Under the pieces are notes generated by a model. The model was not told where the DNA came from and searched no databases. It saw only the letters and a program-made list of their open reading frames with translations. Source: Bacillota bacterium (GTDB taxonomy: Bacteria > Bacillota > Negativicutes > Sporomusales > UBA7701). From it: a stretch of DNA of 64,000 bases. Within the stretch, counting starts at the first letter, position 1; each line of letters opens with the position of its first letter. This document shows positions 1 to 7,613 of this stretch, piece after piece. The translations under genes were made by a program, and so were the position numbers. The stretch lies in contig JAEZJM010000019.1 of NCBI GenBank assembly GCA_023415775.1, forward strand, positions 124,001-188,000, in the 5' to 3' direction.

Positions 1-46
1 GGTGATAACAGGCGAATATTAGCAGCAAGCGGTGGGAGGAAAGTAC

Positions 47-1303
47 GTGGAAAGACTGATTGTCAGCGGGGGGAAAAGACTGTCTGGCAGCATTAAGATC
101 AGCGGCGCGAAAAACGCCGTATTGCCGATTATCGCGGCCTCGCTCCTGGGGACGACGACTAGCCGGCTGGAGGAGATTCCCGCCCTCGAGGACGTCGGCA
201 CCATAAGCGAAGTGCTTGGCTACCTCGGTGTAACAGTCTCACAAGAAGAGGCGGGCACGCTGGTCGTCAACAGCGCCGACCTCTCCTGCTGCGAGGCCCC
301 CTATGAGCTTGTCCGCAAGATGCGGGCCTCCTTCCTCGTCATGGGGCCGCTCCTCGCCAGAGCCGGACAGGCGCGCATCTCCCTGCCCGGCGGCTGCGCG
401 ATCGGCACAAGGCCGATCGATCTCCACCTCAAAGGCTTTGAGGCCTTGGGGGCGGAAATTGTCCTCGGCCACGGCTATATCGAGGCACGGACAAAGCAAA
501 GGCTTAAAGGCGCGCGTATATACCTCGACTTTCCCAGCGTTGGCGCTACCGAGAATATCATGATGGCCGCGTCTTTAGCCGAAGGCCAGACTATCCTCGA
601 AAATCCCGCCGAAGAGCCGGAAATCGTCGATCTGGCCAACTACCTAAACGCCATGGGGGCGAGGATCCGCGGCGCAGGGACCAACGTCATCCGCATCGAG
701 GGGGTCAAAGAGCTCAAAGGCACCACTCACGCCGTAATACCCGACAGGATCGAAGCCGGCACATACATGGTGGCGGCGGCGATCACCGGCGGCGACGTCT
801 GGCTGGAGAACGCCCTGTCTGAACATCTTAAGCCAGTCACCGCCAAACTCAAGGAAGCGGGCGTGGCGATCGAAGAGAAGATCGACGGGGTGAGGGTCCG
901 CGGCACGGGAGCGGTCAAGGCGGTGGATATCAAAACGCTGCCCTATCCCGGATTCCCCACCGACATGCAGTCGCAGTTCATGGCGCTGATGACGGTGGCC
1001 AACGGCACGAGCGTCGTCACCGAAACGGTATTCGAGAACCGCTTCATGCACGTGGACGAGCTCAAGCGCATGGGGGCGAGCATCAAAATCGAAGGCCGCA
1101 GCGCCATCGTGGAAGGGGTGCCCAACCTGACCGGCTGCCCGGTCAAGGCCACCGACCTCCGGGCCGGCGCGGCGATGGTGCTGGCGGGATTGGTGGCTGA
1201 GGGCAAAACCGAAATTAGCTGCATTCATCATATTGATCGCGGGTATGAAGATATCGTCGGTAAACTGGCAAGCCTGGGCGCGGAGATCGTCCGGGTCGGA
1301 TAG
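47..1303 (+). CDS. murA: UDP-N-acetylglucosamine 1-carboxyvinyltransferase
   Basis: This enzyme transfers enolpyruvate from PEP to UDP-GlcNAc, the first committed step of peptidoglycan synthesis, in the cytoplasm. The protein is 418 aa, the normal size. The N-terminal SGAKNAVLP motif puts Lys22/Asn23 at the same numbers as in E. coli MurA, and the catalytic cysteine is Cys117 in the PGGCAIGTRPIDLH loop. I chose the GTG at 47 because a GGGAGGA ribosome site (34-40) lies 6 nt upstream; the in-frame GTG at 32 would place that site inside the gene. Its position directly before spoIID is common in spore-forming Firmicutes. Nothing upstream is visible in the window. Confidence 0.96.
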   Translation: MERLIVSGGKRLSGSIKISGAKNAVLPIIAASLLGTTTSRLEEIPALEDVGTISEVLGYLGVTVSQEEAGTLVVNSADLSCCEAPYELVRKMRASFLVMGPLLARAGQARISLPGGCAIGTRPIDLHLKGFEALGAEIVLGHGYIEARTKQRLKGARIYLDFPSVGATENIMMAASLAEGQTILENPAEEPEIVDLANYLNAMGARIRGAGTNVIRIEGVKELKGTTHAVIPDRIEAGTYMVAAAITGGDVWLENALSEHLKPVTAKLKEAGVAIEEKIDGVRVRGTGAVKAVDIKTLPYPGFPTDMQSQFMALMTVANGTSVVTETVFENRFMHVDELKRMGASIKIEGRSAIVEGVPNLTGCPVKATDLRAGAAMVLAGLVAEGKTEISCIHHIDRGYEDIVGKLASLGAEIVRVG

Positions 1304-1313
1304 ATAAGCGAGA

Positions 1314-1343
1314 ACAGGAGCGGCCCATACGGGCCGCTCCTGT
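1314..1343 (+). terminator. Hairpin after murA
   Basis: A perfect 13-bp stem (ACAGGAGCGGCCC / GGGCCGCTCCTGT) with a 4-nt ATAC loop starts 10 bp after the murA stop. It lacks a T-run because the repeat element at 1344 begins directly at its 3' foot. It is probably the murA terminator, possibly weakened by that insertion. Confidence 0.55.
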
Positions 1344-1470
1344 CAGGTTGACAAGAAAGCCCCATCTGCGGCGTTGCTCCTCGGATGGCCCACTCGACGT
1401 ACGCAACCAAGTACGTCGTCGTGGGCCATCTTCCGGTGCGCCTTGCATCTGGGACTTTCTTGTCAACCTG
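1344..1470. repeat. Dispersed structured repeat, copy 1 (MITE/REP-like)
   Basis: This 127-bp element is bounded by a 20-bp inverted repeat with one mismatch (CAGGTTGACAAGAAAG at the left, its complement at the right). Inside the ends are conserved blocks CCATCTGCGGCGTTGCTCCTC and CCGGTGCGCCTTGCATCTGG. The centre is a hairpin built on GATGGCCCAC...GTGGGCCATC with GTACG motifs near the loop. The same end blocks recur at 54268-54421 around a different central hairpin. No ORF is present, so it is non-autonomous. From memory, similar CATCTGCGGCGTTGC...GCGCCTTGCATCTGGG repeats are scattered in other anaerobe genomes; I have not checked this. Confidence 0.8.
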
Positions 1471-1493
1471 GGTCTTATATAAAGACAATGCTT

Positions 1494-1523
1494 GTCATAT
1501 ATCCTCGCCCCCTCGCATATGAT
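1494..1523 (+). promoter_or_regulatory. Predicted sigma-E promoter of spoIID
   Basis: The -35 GTCATATA (1494-1501) matches 7 of 8 positions of the sigma-E -35 GTCATATT, and after a 14-nt spacer the -10 CATATGAT (1516-1523) matches 6 of 8 of CATACAAT. spoIID is a sigma-E gene in Bacillus. The start point implied (about 1530) excludes upstream start codons and supports the GTG at 1552. Confidence 0.65.
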
Positions 1524-1551
1524 TGGGTACATAAGCGCGGGAGGGGCGGGC

Positions 1552-2541
1552 GTGAAAAAGGTGTTGGCGCTGACCATTGTGCTTGTCATCGCCGTTGTCA
1601 TCGCTGTTCCCACTGTAGTGCTCTACAGCCTGGGAGGGCCTGCGGGAACGCGGCCGACAGCCTTGAGGAAAGGCGAAGACATCCCGATCAGGGTCTATCT
1701 CCACGATCAGGGCCGCATTGTGGAAATGAGCCTGGAAGAGTACGTAAAAGGCATGGTAGCGGCCGAAATGCCGGCCGAGTTCGAGCTTGAAGCCCTCAAG
1801 GCACAGGCGGTGGCAGGACGGACATACGCGGTCAAACAGATGGCCCTTTTCGGCGGCGGCGGCCTGGCTGACAGGCCGGGAGCCGATATCAGCTCAGATC
1901 CGGCCAAGAGCCAGGCGTGGCTGAGCGTCCTCCAACTCAGGGATCGTTGGGGGCCGTACGCCTTCGACCGTTATTGGGCCAAGATAAGCCGAGCGGTCGA
2001 AGAGACGCGCGGGCTGGTCGCCACCCATAACGGCGAAACCATCAACGCCGTTTTCCACTCCACCAGCGGCGAGCGCACGGCCGCCGCCAAGGAGGTATGG
2101 GGATTCGACTACCCCTACCTGCAGAGTGTTGTCTGTACCTGGGACAAAAACTCGCCCCGCTACAGCGACAGCCGGGAGTACAGCTTCGCCGAGCTGGAGC
2201 AGCGCCTGGGGGCCGAGGCCGGGGTGGTAGCGGTCGCCCAGGGAGGCGGCGCGGTGGCTCAAGTCATCGATAGGACCGAATCCGGCCGGGTGGCCAAGGC
2301 CAGGGTAGGCAGCAAAACGTTTACCGGGTTCGACCTACGCCAGAAGCTGGAACTGCGCTCAGCTAACTTCGCTCTGGAAACCAAAGGCGGCAAGGTGGTG
2401 TTCAAGACTACCGGCTACGGGCACGGGGTGGGCATGTGCCAGTACGGCGCGAACGGCATGGCCAAAGAGGGCAAAGACTTTCGCGCCATCCTGTCCTATT
2501 ACTACACCGGTATCAAGATCACCAACATCCACGAATCGTAG
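1552..2541 (+). CDS. spoIID: Stage II sporulation protein D
   Basis: SpoIID is a membrane-anchored lytic transglycosylase that works with SpoIIM and SpoIIP to remodel septal peptidoglycan during engulfment. From the GTG at 1552 the protein is 329 aa (B. subtilis 343). Residues 3-25 form the N-terminal membrane anchor. The SpoIID motif YVKGMVAAEMPAEF follows, with the likely catalytic Glu72, then ALKAQAVAGRTYA. The C-terminal signature GYGHGVGMCQYGA is present; the usual GMSQYGA serine is a cysteine here. The start has GGGAGGGG at 1539-1546 and lies behind a predicted sigma-E promoter. It heads the conserved order spoIID-spoIIQ-spoIIID-mbl. Confidence 0.94.
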   Translation: MKKVLALTIVLVIAVVIAVPTVVLYSLGGPAGTRPTALRKGEDIPIRVYLHDQGRIVEMSLEEYVKGMVAAEMPAEFELEALKAQAVAGRTYAVKQMALFGGGGLADRPGADISSDPAKSQAWLSVLQLRDRWGPYAFDRYWAKISRAVEETRGLVATHNGETINAVFHSTSGERTAAAKEVWGFDYPYLQSVVCTWDKNSPRYSDSREYSFAELEQRLGAEAGVVAVAQGGGAVAQVIDRTESGRVAKARVGSKTFTGFDLRQKLELRSANFALETKGGKVVFKTTGYGHGVGMCQYGANGMAKEGKDFRAILSYYYTGIKITNIHES

Positions 2542-2551
2542 AGTCGCTGCG

Positions 2552-2588
2552 ACACCCCCGGGCGGGTGTTATCAGCGGCCTCTTTTTG
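2552..2588 (+). terminator. Weak terminator after spoIID
   Basis: A 6-bp stem ACACCC/GGGTGT (2552-2569) is followed after 13 nt by a T5 run (2583-2587). The T-run is not adjacent to the stem, so termination may be inefficient. Confidence 0.35.
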
Positions 2589-2597
2589 GGGAATAAT
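2589..2597 (+). promoter_or_regulatory. Possible sigma-F/sigma-G -10 element of spoIIQ
   Basis: GGGAATAAT fits every position of the sigma-F/G -10 consensus GGNRANAHT. The -35 region around 2568-2573 (GTTATC) is a poor match to GYATA. spoIIQ is sigma-F dependent in Bacillus, so the -10 fits biologically, but the promoter is tentative. Confidence 0.4.
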
Positions 2598-2617
2598 GGT
2601 CATAAGAGGTGATCATT

Positions 2618-3319
2618 ATGCCCTGGACGAACAACCTGTTGCAAGAGTTGAAGCGCCTTAGGACACGGCAGACGTGGACGGAGTCCCGGCCGGTATACGT
2701 AGCCACTGGGCTGGTCGTCATGGCGGCTACCATTATGCTGGTCATAGTCAGCGGTATCCGACAGCCGGCCGTACCGGTGCCTATCGCTCCCCAGGCGCGC
2801 CTGGAAGCGCCGTCTGTCAAGGTAAACCGTTCCGATACGCCGCCTGTAAGCATGGCGGACGTGCAGGCGGCGGACAAGCCCCTGACCGCCGCGGCCGCAC
2901 AACAGGCCGCAGGTGCAGGAAAGGCGGGCGATAGGCCACGCCGGCCGGTTGCCGGGACAGTCTCAGTGGCGTTCGGCTGGCAGCCGCATCCGCTTTACGG
3001 CGACTGGCGCTATCACCCCGGCGTCGATGTCGGTGTTCCTGCGGGCGCCGTAGTGAAGGCGATGTGGGGCGGACGGGTGATGGAAATATACGATGACAGG
3101 CAGTACGGGCTGACGGTGGCGGTGGCCGGAGGCGGCTACACCGTACACTACGGTTCGCTGGCAGCCGTTGTCGTGGCCAAAGACCAGCACCTTCCGGCCG
3201 GCGCTACCGTCGGCGCCGCCGGGGAGGCGCCCGGCGAACGGTACCCCCATCTCCACCTGGCAGTCAAAAACGGCGACAACTATGTCGACCCGCAGGAACT
3301 GCTGGCGAAGAGCGAATAG
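2618..3319 (+). CDS. spoIIQ: SpoIIQ-like M23 (LytM) peptidase-fold protein
   Basis: SpoIIQ is a forespore membrane protein that pairs with SpoIIIAH across the intermembrane space during engulfment. The 233-aa product has one N-terminal membrane segment (about 26-46), a Pro/Ala-rich linker to about residue 110, and a LytM domain. The zinc-ligand motifs HPGVD (His133, Asp137) and HLHLA (His211, His213) are kept. The normal YGHL motif reads YGSL (178-181), so the usual catalytic histidine is absent. The ATG at 2618 has AGAGGTGA just upstream and is preferred over an in-frame GTG at 2609. The identification rests on the domain plus its place between spoIID and spoIIID. Confidence 0.85.
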   Translation: MPWTNNLLQELKRLRTRQTWTESRPVYVATGLVVMAATIMLVIVSGIRQPAVPVPIAPQARLEAPSVKVNRSDTPPVSMADVQAADKPLTAAAAQQAAGAGKAGDRPRRPVAGTVSVAFGWQPHPLYGDWRYHPGVDVGVPAGAVVKAMWGGRVMEIYDDRQYGLTVAVAGGGYTVHYGSLAAVVVAKDQHLPAGATVGAAGEAPGERYPHLHLAVKNGDNYVDPQELLAKSE

Positions 3320-3351
3320 CGGCTTCCCGCCCCTCGTCCCGACGGCGGCCG

Positions 3352-3380
3352 AAAATGCGTGACATGTCACGCATTTTTTT
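3352..3380 (+). terminator. Palindromic terminator after spoIIQ
   Basis: A perfect 26-bp palindrome (AAAATGCGTGACA and its complement, 3352-3377) runs straight into a T7 tract. It is a strong intrinsic terminator for spoIIQ. Its 3' arm is also the -35 region of the predicted spoIIID promoter. Confidence 0.8.
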
Positions 3381-3398
3381 GTTTTGTCCGCATATACA
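3371..3398 (+). promoter_or_regulatory. Predicted sigma-E promoter of spoIIID
   Basis: The -35 GCATTTT (3371-3377) matches KMATATT at 6 of 7 positions, and after 13 nt the -10 CATATACA (3391-3398) matches 6 of 8 of CATACAMT. spoIIID is a sigma-E gene in Bacillus. The element overlaps the terminator stem of the previous gene. Confidence 0.5.
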
Positions 3399-3433
3399 TG
3401 GTAGCAAACGGAGGGCGAGGGGGAAATTGGGAT

Positions 3434-3700
3434 ATGAAGGACTATATCCGCAAGCGGGTGCTGGACATCTGTAACCACATACTCGAAAGCAAGCATACGG
3501 TAAGACAGACGGCAACCGTTTTCGGGGTAAGCAAAAGTACCGTACATAAAGATATGATCGAGCGACTTCCCACCATCAACAAACGGCTGGCAAACAAGGT
3601 GCGTCATATCCTGGAGATCAACAAGGCTGAACGCCACATCCGCGGCGGCGAGGCAACCAGGAAGAAGTATAAAGACGGCAAAGAAAATAGTGAGAAATAA
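3434..3700 (+). CDS. spoIIID: Sporulation transcriptional regulator SpoIIID
   Basis: SpoIIID is a small mother-cell DNA-binding protein that activates and represses sigma-E and sigma-K genes. From the ATG at 3434 the product is 88 aa (B. subtilis 93). The N-terminus MKDYIRKRVLDI and the helix-turn-helix TVRQTATVFGVSKSTVHKDM (residues 23-42) are typical, as is the lysine-rich C-terminal tail. A purine-rich GAGGGCGAGGGGG precedes the start. The ORF could extend 25 codons upstream, but that would run through the -10 region of its own promoter. Confidence 0.95.
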   Translation: MKDYIRKRVLDICNHILESKHTVRQTATVFGVSKSTVHKDMIERLPTINKRLANKVRHILEINKAERHIRGGEATRKKYKDGKENSEK

Positions 3701-3745
3701 AAGGAATTGCTGTCATAAGATAGAATTAATAGTATTATTTATTGC

Positions 3746-3780
3746 AAAGAGTGACACTGTTCGAGTTAGCTCTTTTTTTT
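3746..3780 (+). terminator. Putative terminator after spoIIID
   Basis: AAAGAG and CTCTTT form a short stem with an 18-nt loop, followed by further T residues (T8 in all, 3773-3780). The stem is only 6 bp, so strength is uncertain. Confidence 0.45.
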
Positions 3781-3832
3781 GGCCTCAAAGGGACAAGCTT
3801 TAGAGATTGCAGTAGGGGAAAGGAGTTTCGGA

Positions 3833-4861
3833 ATGTTCGGAATGTCTATGGATATCGGGGTGGACTTGGGAACAGCTACCGTACTGGTATATATAAAAGG
3901 TAAGGGGATCGTTCTGCGTGAGCCTTCGGTCGTGGCTATCGACCGCGACACCAACCGCATCATCGCGATTGGTGAGGAAGCCCGCAGGATGCTAGGGAGG
4001 ACGCCGGGCAACATCGTGGCCATCCGTCCTTTGCGTGAAGGCGTTATCGCCGACTACGACACGACGGAAAGCATGCTCCGCCATTTCATCGAGAAGGTGG
4101 CCGGCAGGAGTATGTTTTTCAAGCCGCGCATCATGGTGTGCGTGCCGTCCGGTGTCACGACCGTGGAAAAACGGGCGGTGCTGGAGGCGGCCATGCAGGC
4201 CGGCGCCCGCAAGACATACCTTATCGAAGAACCGCTGGCGGCCGCCCTCGGCGCCGGCCTGGTAATATCCGAGCCCTGCGGCTCGATGGTCGTCGATATC
4301 GGCGGCGGCACCACCGACGTTGCAGTGCTGAGCCTCGGCGGCATCGTCGTAAGCGAGTCGCTCAGGGTCGGCGGCGACAAGTTCGACGAAGCGCTGGTGC
4401 GCTACATCAAGAAGGAATACAATATCATGATCGGCGAACGCACTGCAGAGGAAATCAAGGTTAATGTCGGCACCGCGTTCCCGTCCGGCCGCAACGAATC
4501 GATGGAGATTCGCGGCCGCGACTTGGTGTCCGGCCTGCCGAAAACAATGCGGATAGGCTCCACGGAAACGCGCGAGGCTTTGGCGGAACCGATTTCCCTC
4601 ATAATCGAGTGCGTCAAGACGGTGCTGGAAAAAACCCCGCCCGAACTGGCAGCCGACATCGTCGACCGCGGCATCGTCATGACCGGCGGCGGCTCACTCC
4701 TCCACGGGCTGGATAGGCTCATCAGCCAGGAAACCGGCATACCCACCTATCTGGCCGACGACCCGCTGTCCTGCGTGGCGCTGGGCACCGGCAAGGCGCT
4801 GGAGTCGCTCGAGACTATCCAGGATTCGTTGACGACAATAAAAAAAGGCAGCATAGCGTAA
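3833..4861 (+). CDS. mbl: MreB/Mbl-family actin-like rod-shape protein
   Basis: This is a bacterial actin that polymerises at the membrane and guides lateral-wall synthesis. The 342-aa product has the phosphate-1 motif DIGVDLGTATVLVY near the N-terminus, the phosphate-2 motif VVDIGGGTTDVAVL, and the adenosine motif VMTGGGSLLHGLD near the C-terminus. The ATG at 3833 has AAAGGAG 8 nt upstream; an upstream in-frame start at 3779 would add 18 residues that do not resemble the family. The place after spoIIID is that of mbl in many Firmicutes, so I use mbl, but mreB cannot be excluded from sequence alone. Confidence 0.9.
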   Translation: MFGMSMDIGVDLGTATVLVYIKGKGIVLREPSVVAIDRDTNRIIAIGEEARRMLGRTPGNIVAIRPLREGVIADYDTTESMLRHFIEKVAGRSMFFKPRIMVCVPSGVTTVEKRAVLEAAMQAGARKTYLIEEPLAAALGAGLVISEPCGSMVVDIGGGTTDVAVLSLGGIVVSESLRVGGDKFDEALVRYIKKEYNIMIGERTAEEIKVNVGTAFPSGRNESMEIRGRDLVSGLPKTMRIGSTETREALAEPISLIIECVKTVLEKTPPELAADIVDRGIVMTGGGSLLHGLDRLISQETGIPTYLADDPLSCVALGTGKALESLETIQDSLTTIKKGSIA

Positions 4862-4866
4862 AAGCT

Positions 4867-4906
4867 CGGCCGTCTGAGGATAGGAACTCGGACGGCCGCT
4901 TAATTT
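4867..4906 (+). terminator. Hairpin after mbl
   Basis: An 8-bp stem CGGCCGTC/GACGGCCG (4867-4874 and 4891-4898) is followed by TTAATTT rather than a clean T-run. It probably separates mbl from the flagellar operon. Confidence 0.45.
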
Positions 4907-4941
4907 CTGCTTATTTCCACAACTTTCCTGGGCGGAAAAGC

Positions 4942-4968
4942 TTAAGAAATAGCCGTTTTCACCGATAA
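4942..4968 (+). promoter_or_regulatory. Predicted sigma-28 (SigD/FliA) promoter of the flg operon
   Basis: TTAAGAAA (4942-4949), an 11-nt spacer, and ACCGATAA (4961-4968) match the flagellar sigma-28 consensus TAAAGTTT-N11-GCCGATAA, with 7 of 8 bases in the -10. It lies 20 bp upstream of the first flagellar start codon. Confidence 0.7.
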
Positions 4969-4988
4969 ATAGAATAGGAGGTGAATGG

Positions 4989-5741
4989 ATGATAAGGGGA
5001 ATTTATGTCGCCGGGTCGGGAATGATGACCGAGGCGACGAGGACCGACGTCATCGCCAACAACCTCGCCAACGCGAGCACTGCGGGCTATCGCAAAGATA
5101 TCGCCGTCGGCAAGGACTTCCGCAACATGCTTATCCAGCGGATCAACGACGGTACGAACCGCCCGGCCATCGGCAGCATGGGGGTTGGCTCGGTTATCGA
5201 CGAGGTCGCCACCATCCACACCCAGGGAGGCATGCGGCAGACCGGCAACAAGTACGATCTGGCCATCGAAGGCCCCGGCTTTTTCGCGGTGGAAACGCCG
5301 GCCGGAGTCCGCTACACCCGCAACGGCAGCTTCACCCGCAGCGCCCAGGGCGAACTGGTTACCCAGGACGGATACCGGGTGCTCGGCCAGGGCGGGGCCA
5401 TCCAGCTGGGCGAACCTGAAAGCAAGGTCGACATCGTCGAAGACGGCCGTATTATGGTGGATGACGCGGACGCCGACACACTGCGGATAGTGGTCTTCGC
5501 CGACGAAAAGCGGCTTGTCAAAGAGGGCGCCACGTTGTTCGCCGCCGGACCTGGCCAGCAGGAGGAACCGGCTGAGGGTATTCTGGTACGCGATCGCCAC
5601 CTCGAACTCTCCAACGTCAATGTGGTGGCCGAGATGGTCAACCTCATCACCGGCTACAGAGCCTACGAGATCAACAGCAAAGCCGTGCAGGCCCATGATT
5701 CGCTGCTAGATAAGGCAGTAAACGATGTAGGCAGGGTATAA
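4989..5741 (+). CDS. flgF: Flagellar proximal rod protein FlgF (FlhO-like)
   Basis: This is a flagellar rod/hook family protein of the basal body. The 250-aa product begins MIRGIYVAGSGMMTEATRTD followed by the rod signature VIANNLANASTAGY. It ends with the FlgEFG C-terminal helix motif VNLITGYRAYEINSKAVQAHD. It is shorter and less FlgG-like than the next gene, so FlgF is the better label; Gram-positive genomes call the same pair FlhO and FlhP. The ATG at 4989 follows GGAGGTG closely. It is the first gene of a six-gene operon behind a sigma-28 promoter. Confidence 0.88.
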   Translation: MIRGIYVAGSGMMTEATRTDVIANNLANASTAGYRKDIAVGKDFRNMLIQRINDGTNRPAIGSMGVGSVIDEVATIHTQGGMRQTGNKYDLAIEGPGFFAVETPAGVRYTRNGSFTRSAQGELVTQDGYRVLGQGGAIQLGEPESKVDIVEDGRIMVDDADADTLRIVVFADEKRLVKEGATLFAAGPGQQEEPAEGILVRDRHLELSNVNVVAEMVNLITGYRAYEINSKAVQAHDSLLDKAVNDVGRV

Positions 5742-5836
5742 AATTAGTTTTTGGGGCTGGACTTTTTTAAGAGGCCCCGGGGGTCGCCGACCGACTGAGG
5801 CGGCCTGAAATCGGAAAACCGGGAGGTAAACTCAAT

Positions 5837-6625
5837 ATGATGCGCGCGTTATGGTCGGCCGGCACGGGGATGGTAGCCCAGCAGGCCAATATTGACGTTA
5901 TTTCGCACAACCTTGCGAACGTCAACACCACCGGCTTCAAGAAAAGCCGCGCCGATTTCCAGGACCTGATGTACCAGACCGTTCGCCAGGCGGGGGCGAC
6001 GACCGGCCCCGACACGCAATTGCCCACAGGCATCCAGATCGGCCACGGCGTTCGCCAGGTGGCGACGCAGAAAATTTACACCATGGGCAACCTTCAGAGC
6101 ACCGGTAATCAGCTCGACATTGCCATCGAGGGCGACGGCTTCTTTAGAATAACAATGCCTGACGGGACGCTCAACTACACCCGAGACGGCGCCTTCAAAA
6201 AGGACAGCGCCGGACGGATAGTCACGTCCGAAGGTTATCCGCTCGAGCCGCTGATCACCATCCCCGAGGGTACCACCGAGATTACGATTTCTTCCGACGG
6301 CCGCGTGACGGCCACCATCCCCACCCAGACCAATCCGCAAGAACTCGGACAGATTCAGTTGGCCCGTTTTACCAACCCGGCAGGCCTGGAGAGCGTCGGC
6401 CGCAACCTGCTCAAGGAGACGGCGGCTTCCGGGGCGCCGGTCGATAGCAATCCAGGCTCGGACGGCGCCGGCACGCTGGTGCAGAAATACATCGAGATGT
6501 CCAACGTCCAGGTCGTGGAAGAGATGGTCAACATGATCGTCGCTGAGCGGGCGTATCAGATGAACTCCAAGGCGATCACGACCAGCGACTCTATGCTCGA
6601 AATTGCCGCCAACCTCAAACGATAG
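5837..6625 (+). CDS. flgG: Flagellar distal rod protein FlgG
   Basis: FlgG forms the distal rod that passes through the P and L rings. The 262-aa product (E. coli 260) aligns along its length. It has the N-terminal VISHNLANVNTTGFKKSRADF, LPTGIQIGHGVR, the GDGFFRITMPDG block and the C-terminal MVNMIVAERAYQMNSKAI. GGGAGG at 5821-5826 precedes ATG 5837; a second ATG follows directly. The 95-bp gap after flgF has a GGGGC/GCCCC inverted repeat but no clear terminator. Confidence 0.96.
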   Translation: MMRALWSAGTGMVAQQANIDVISHNLANVNTTGFKKSRADFQDLMYQTVRQAGATTGPDTQLPTGIQIGHGVRQVATQKIYTMGNLQSTGNQLDIAIEGDGFFRITMPDGTLNYTRDGAFKKDSAGRIVTSEGYPLEPLITIPEGTTEITISSDGRVTATIPTQTNPQELGQIQLARFTNPAGLESVGRNLLKETAASGAPVDSNPGSDGAGTLVQKYIEMSNVQVVEEMVNMIVAERAYQMNSKAITTSDSMLEIAANLKR

Positions 6626-6634
6626 GTGAAGGCC

Positions 6635-7606
6635 ATGGCTAGGATACTGGTGATGCTGACGCTTCTGTGCCTTTGCGCCGCACCGTCGTCGGCCGCGCCG
6701 GTGACGGTTGCGGTGAACGCCGAGGGCACCGTCGTCGGCCCGATTATTACCCTCGGCGAGCTGGCGACTATCACCGGCGAGGACAAAGAAAGAATTAAAG
6801 CGCTGGCCGCCACCAAACTTGGCAATGCGCCCTCGCCCGGACATCGCCTGTCCTTGACCAGCGATACGCTTGGCACGCGGCTGGCAGCTTCAGGCGCGGA
6901 TCTGGGGGAAATAAACTGGCTGGTGCCGCCGACGATTATCGTAACCACCGCCGCCCAGACGATCAGCGGCGAACGTCTGCAGGCCGCGGCCTCCGAAGCC
7001 CTTCAATCCCAGCTCTCGGCCGCCGGCGACACCGAACTGTCAGTAACGCCGCTCGGCGCAGCGCCCGACGTTATGGCCCCTCTCGGCAGCGTCGACATCA
7101 AAGCCGAATTCCCGGCCGGCATCCGCTACAACGCACCCACCGCCGCAGTCGTCGCCATCAGCGCCGACGGGCGGCCGTTTACGACCGTGAGCCTCCGCTT
7201 CAACGTCAAAGCTTACCAGCAGGTCGTGGTCGCGGCGCGCAACATCGCCGCCCGCGAGGCGATAACGGCCGACAGCGTGCGCACCGAGCGGCGCGAGATC
7301 GGCAAGATAGCCGGTTATATCACCGATACCGGCAAAGTCATGGGCCTTGCCGCCCGTCGCCCGATTACCGCCGGTACGCCGCTCACCGAGTCATCTGTCG
7401 ACAAACCGCTAATGATCAAACGGGGAACGGCGGTGACCATCCTGGTGAAGGCAGGCGGGATGATCATAGCCGCCGGCGGCCAGACGATGCAGGACGGCCG
7501 CGAAGGGGAACTCATCCGGGTGCAAAACGTTACCTCCAAGCGCATCGTCAGCGCCCGGGTCGTCGATACGAATACCGTCCAGGTAATAATTTACGGTGGA
7601 AGGTGA
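6635..7606 (+). CDS. flgA: Flagellar P-ring assembly chaperone FlgA
   Basis: FlgA is a periplasmic chaperone for polymerisation of the FlgI P ring. The 323-aa product is longer than E. coli FlgA (219 aa). It has a Sec signal peptide ending near APSSA-AP, an N-terminal extension, a SAF-like segment (QQVVVAARNIAAREAIT) and the FlgA C-terminal block beginning MIKRGTAVTILVKAGG. The ATG at 6635 has TAGGTGAAGG overlapping the flgG stop; the GTG at 6626 is an alternative. P-ring genes occur only where an outer membrane is present. Confidence 0.88.
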   Translation: MARILVMLTLLCLCAAPSSAAPVTVAVNAEGTVVGPIITLGELATITGEDKERIKALAATKLGNAPSPGHRLSLTSDTLGTRLAASGADLGEINWLVPPTIIVTTAAQTISGERLQAAASEALQSQLSAAGDTELSVTPLGAAPDVMAPLGSVDIKAEFPAGIRYNAPTAAVVAISADGRPFTTVSLRFNVKAYQQVVVAARNIAAREAITADSVRTERREIGKIAGYITDTGKVMGLAARRPITAGTPLTESSVDKPLMIKRGTAVTILVKAGGMIIAAGGQTMQDGREGELIRVQNVTSKRIVSARVVDTNTVQVIIYGGR

Positions 7607-7613
7607 AGCAATC

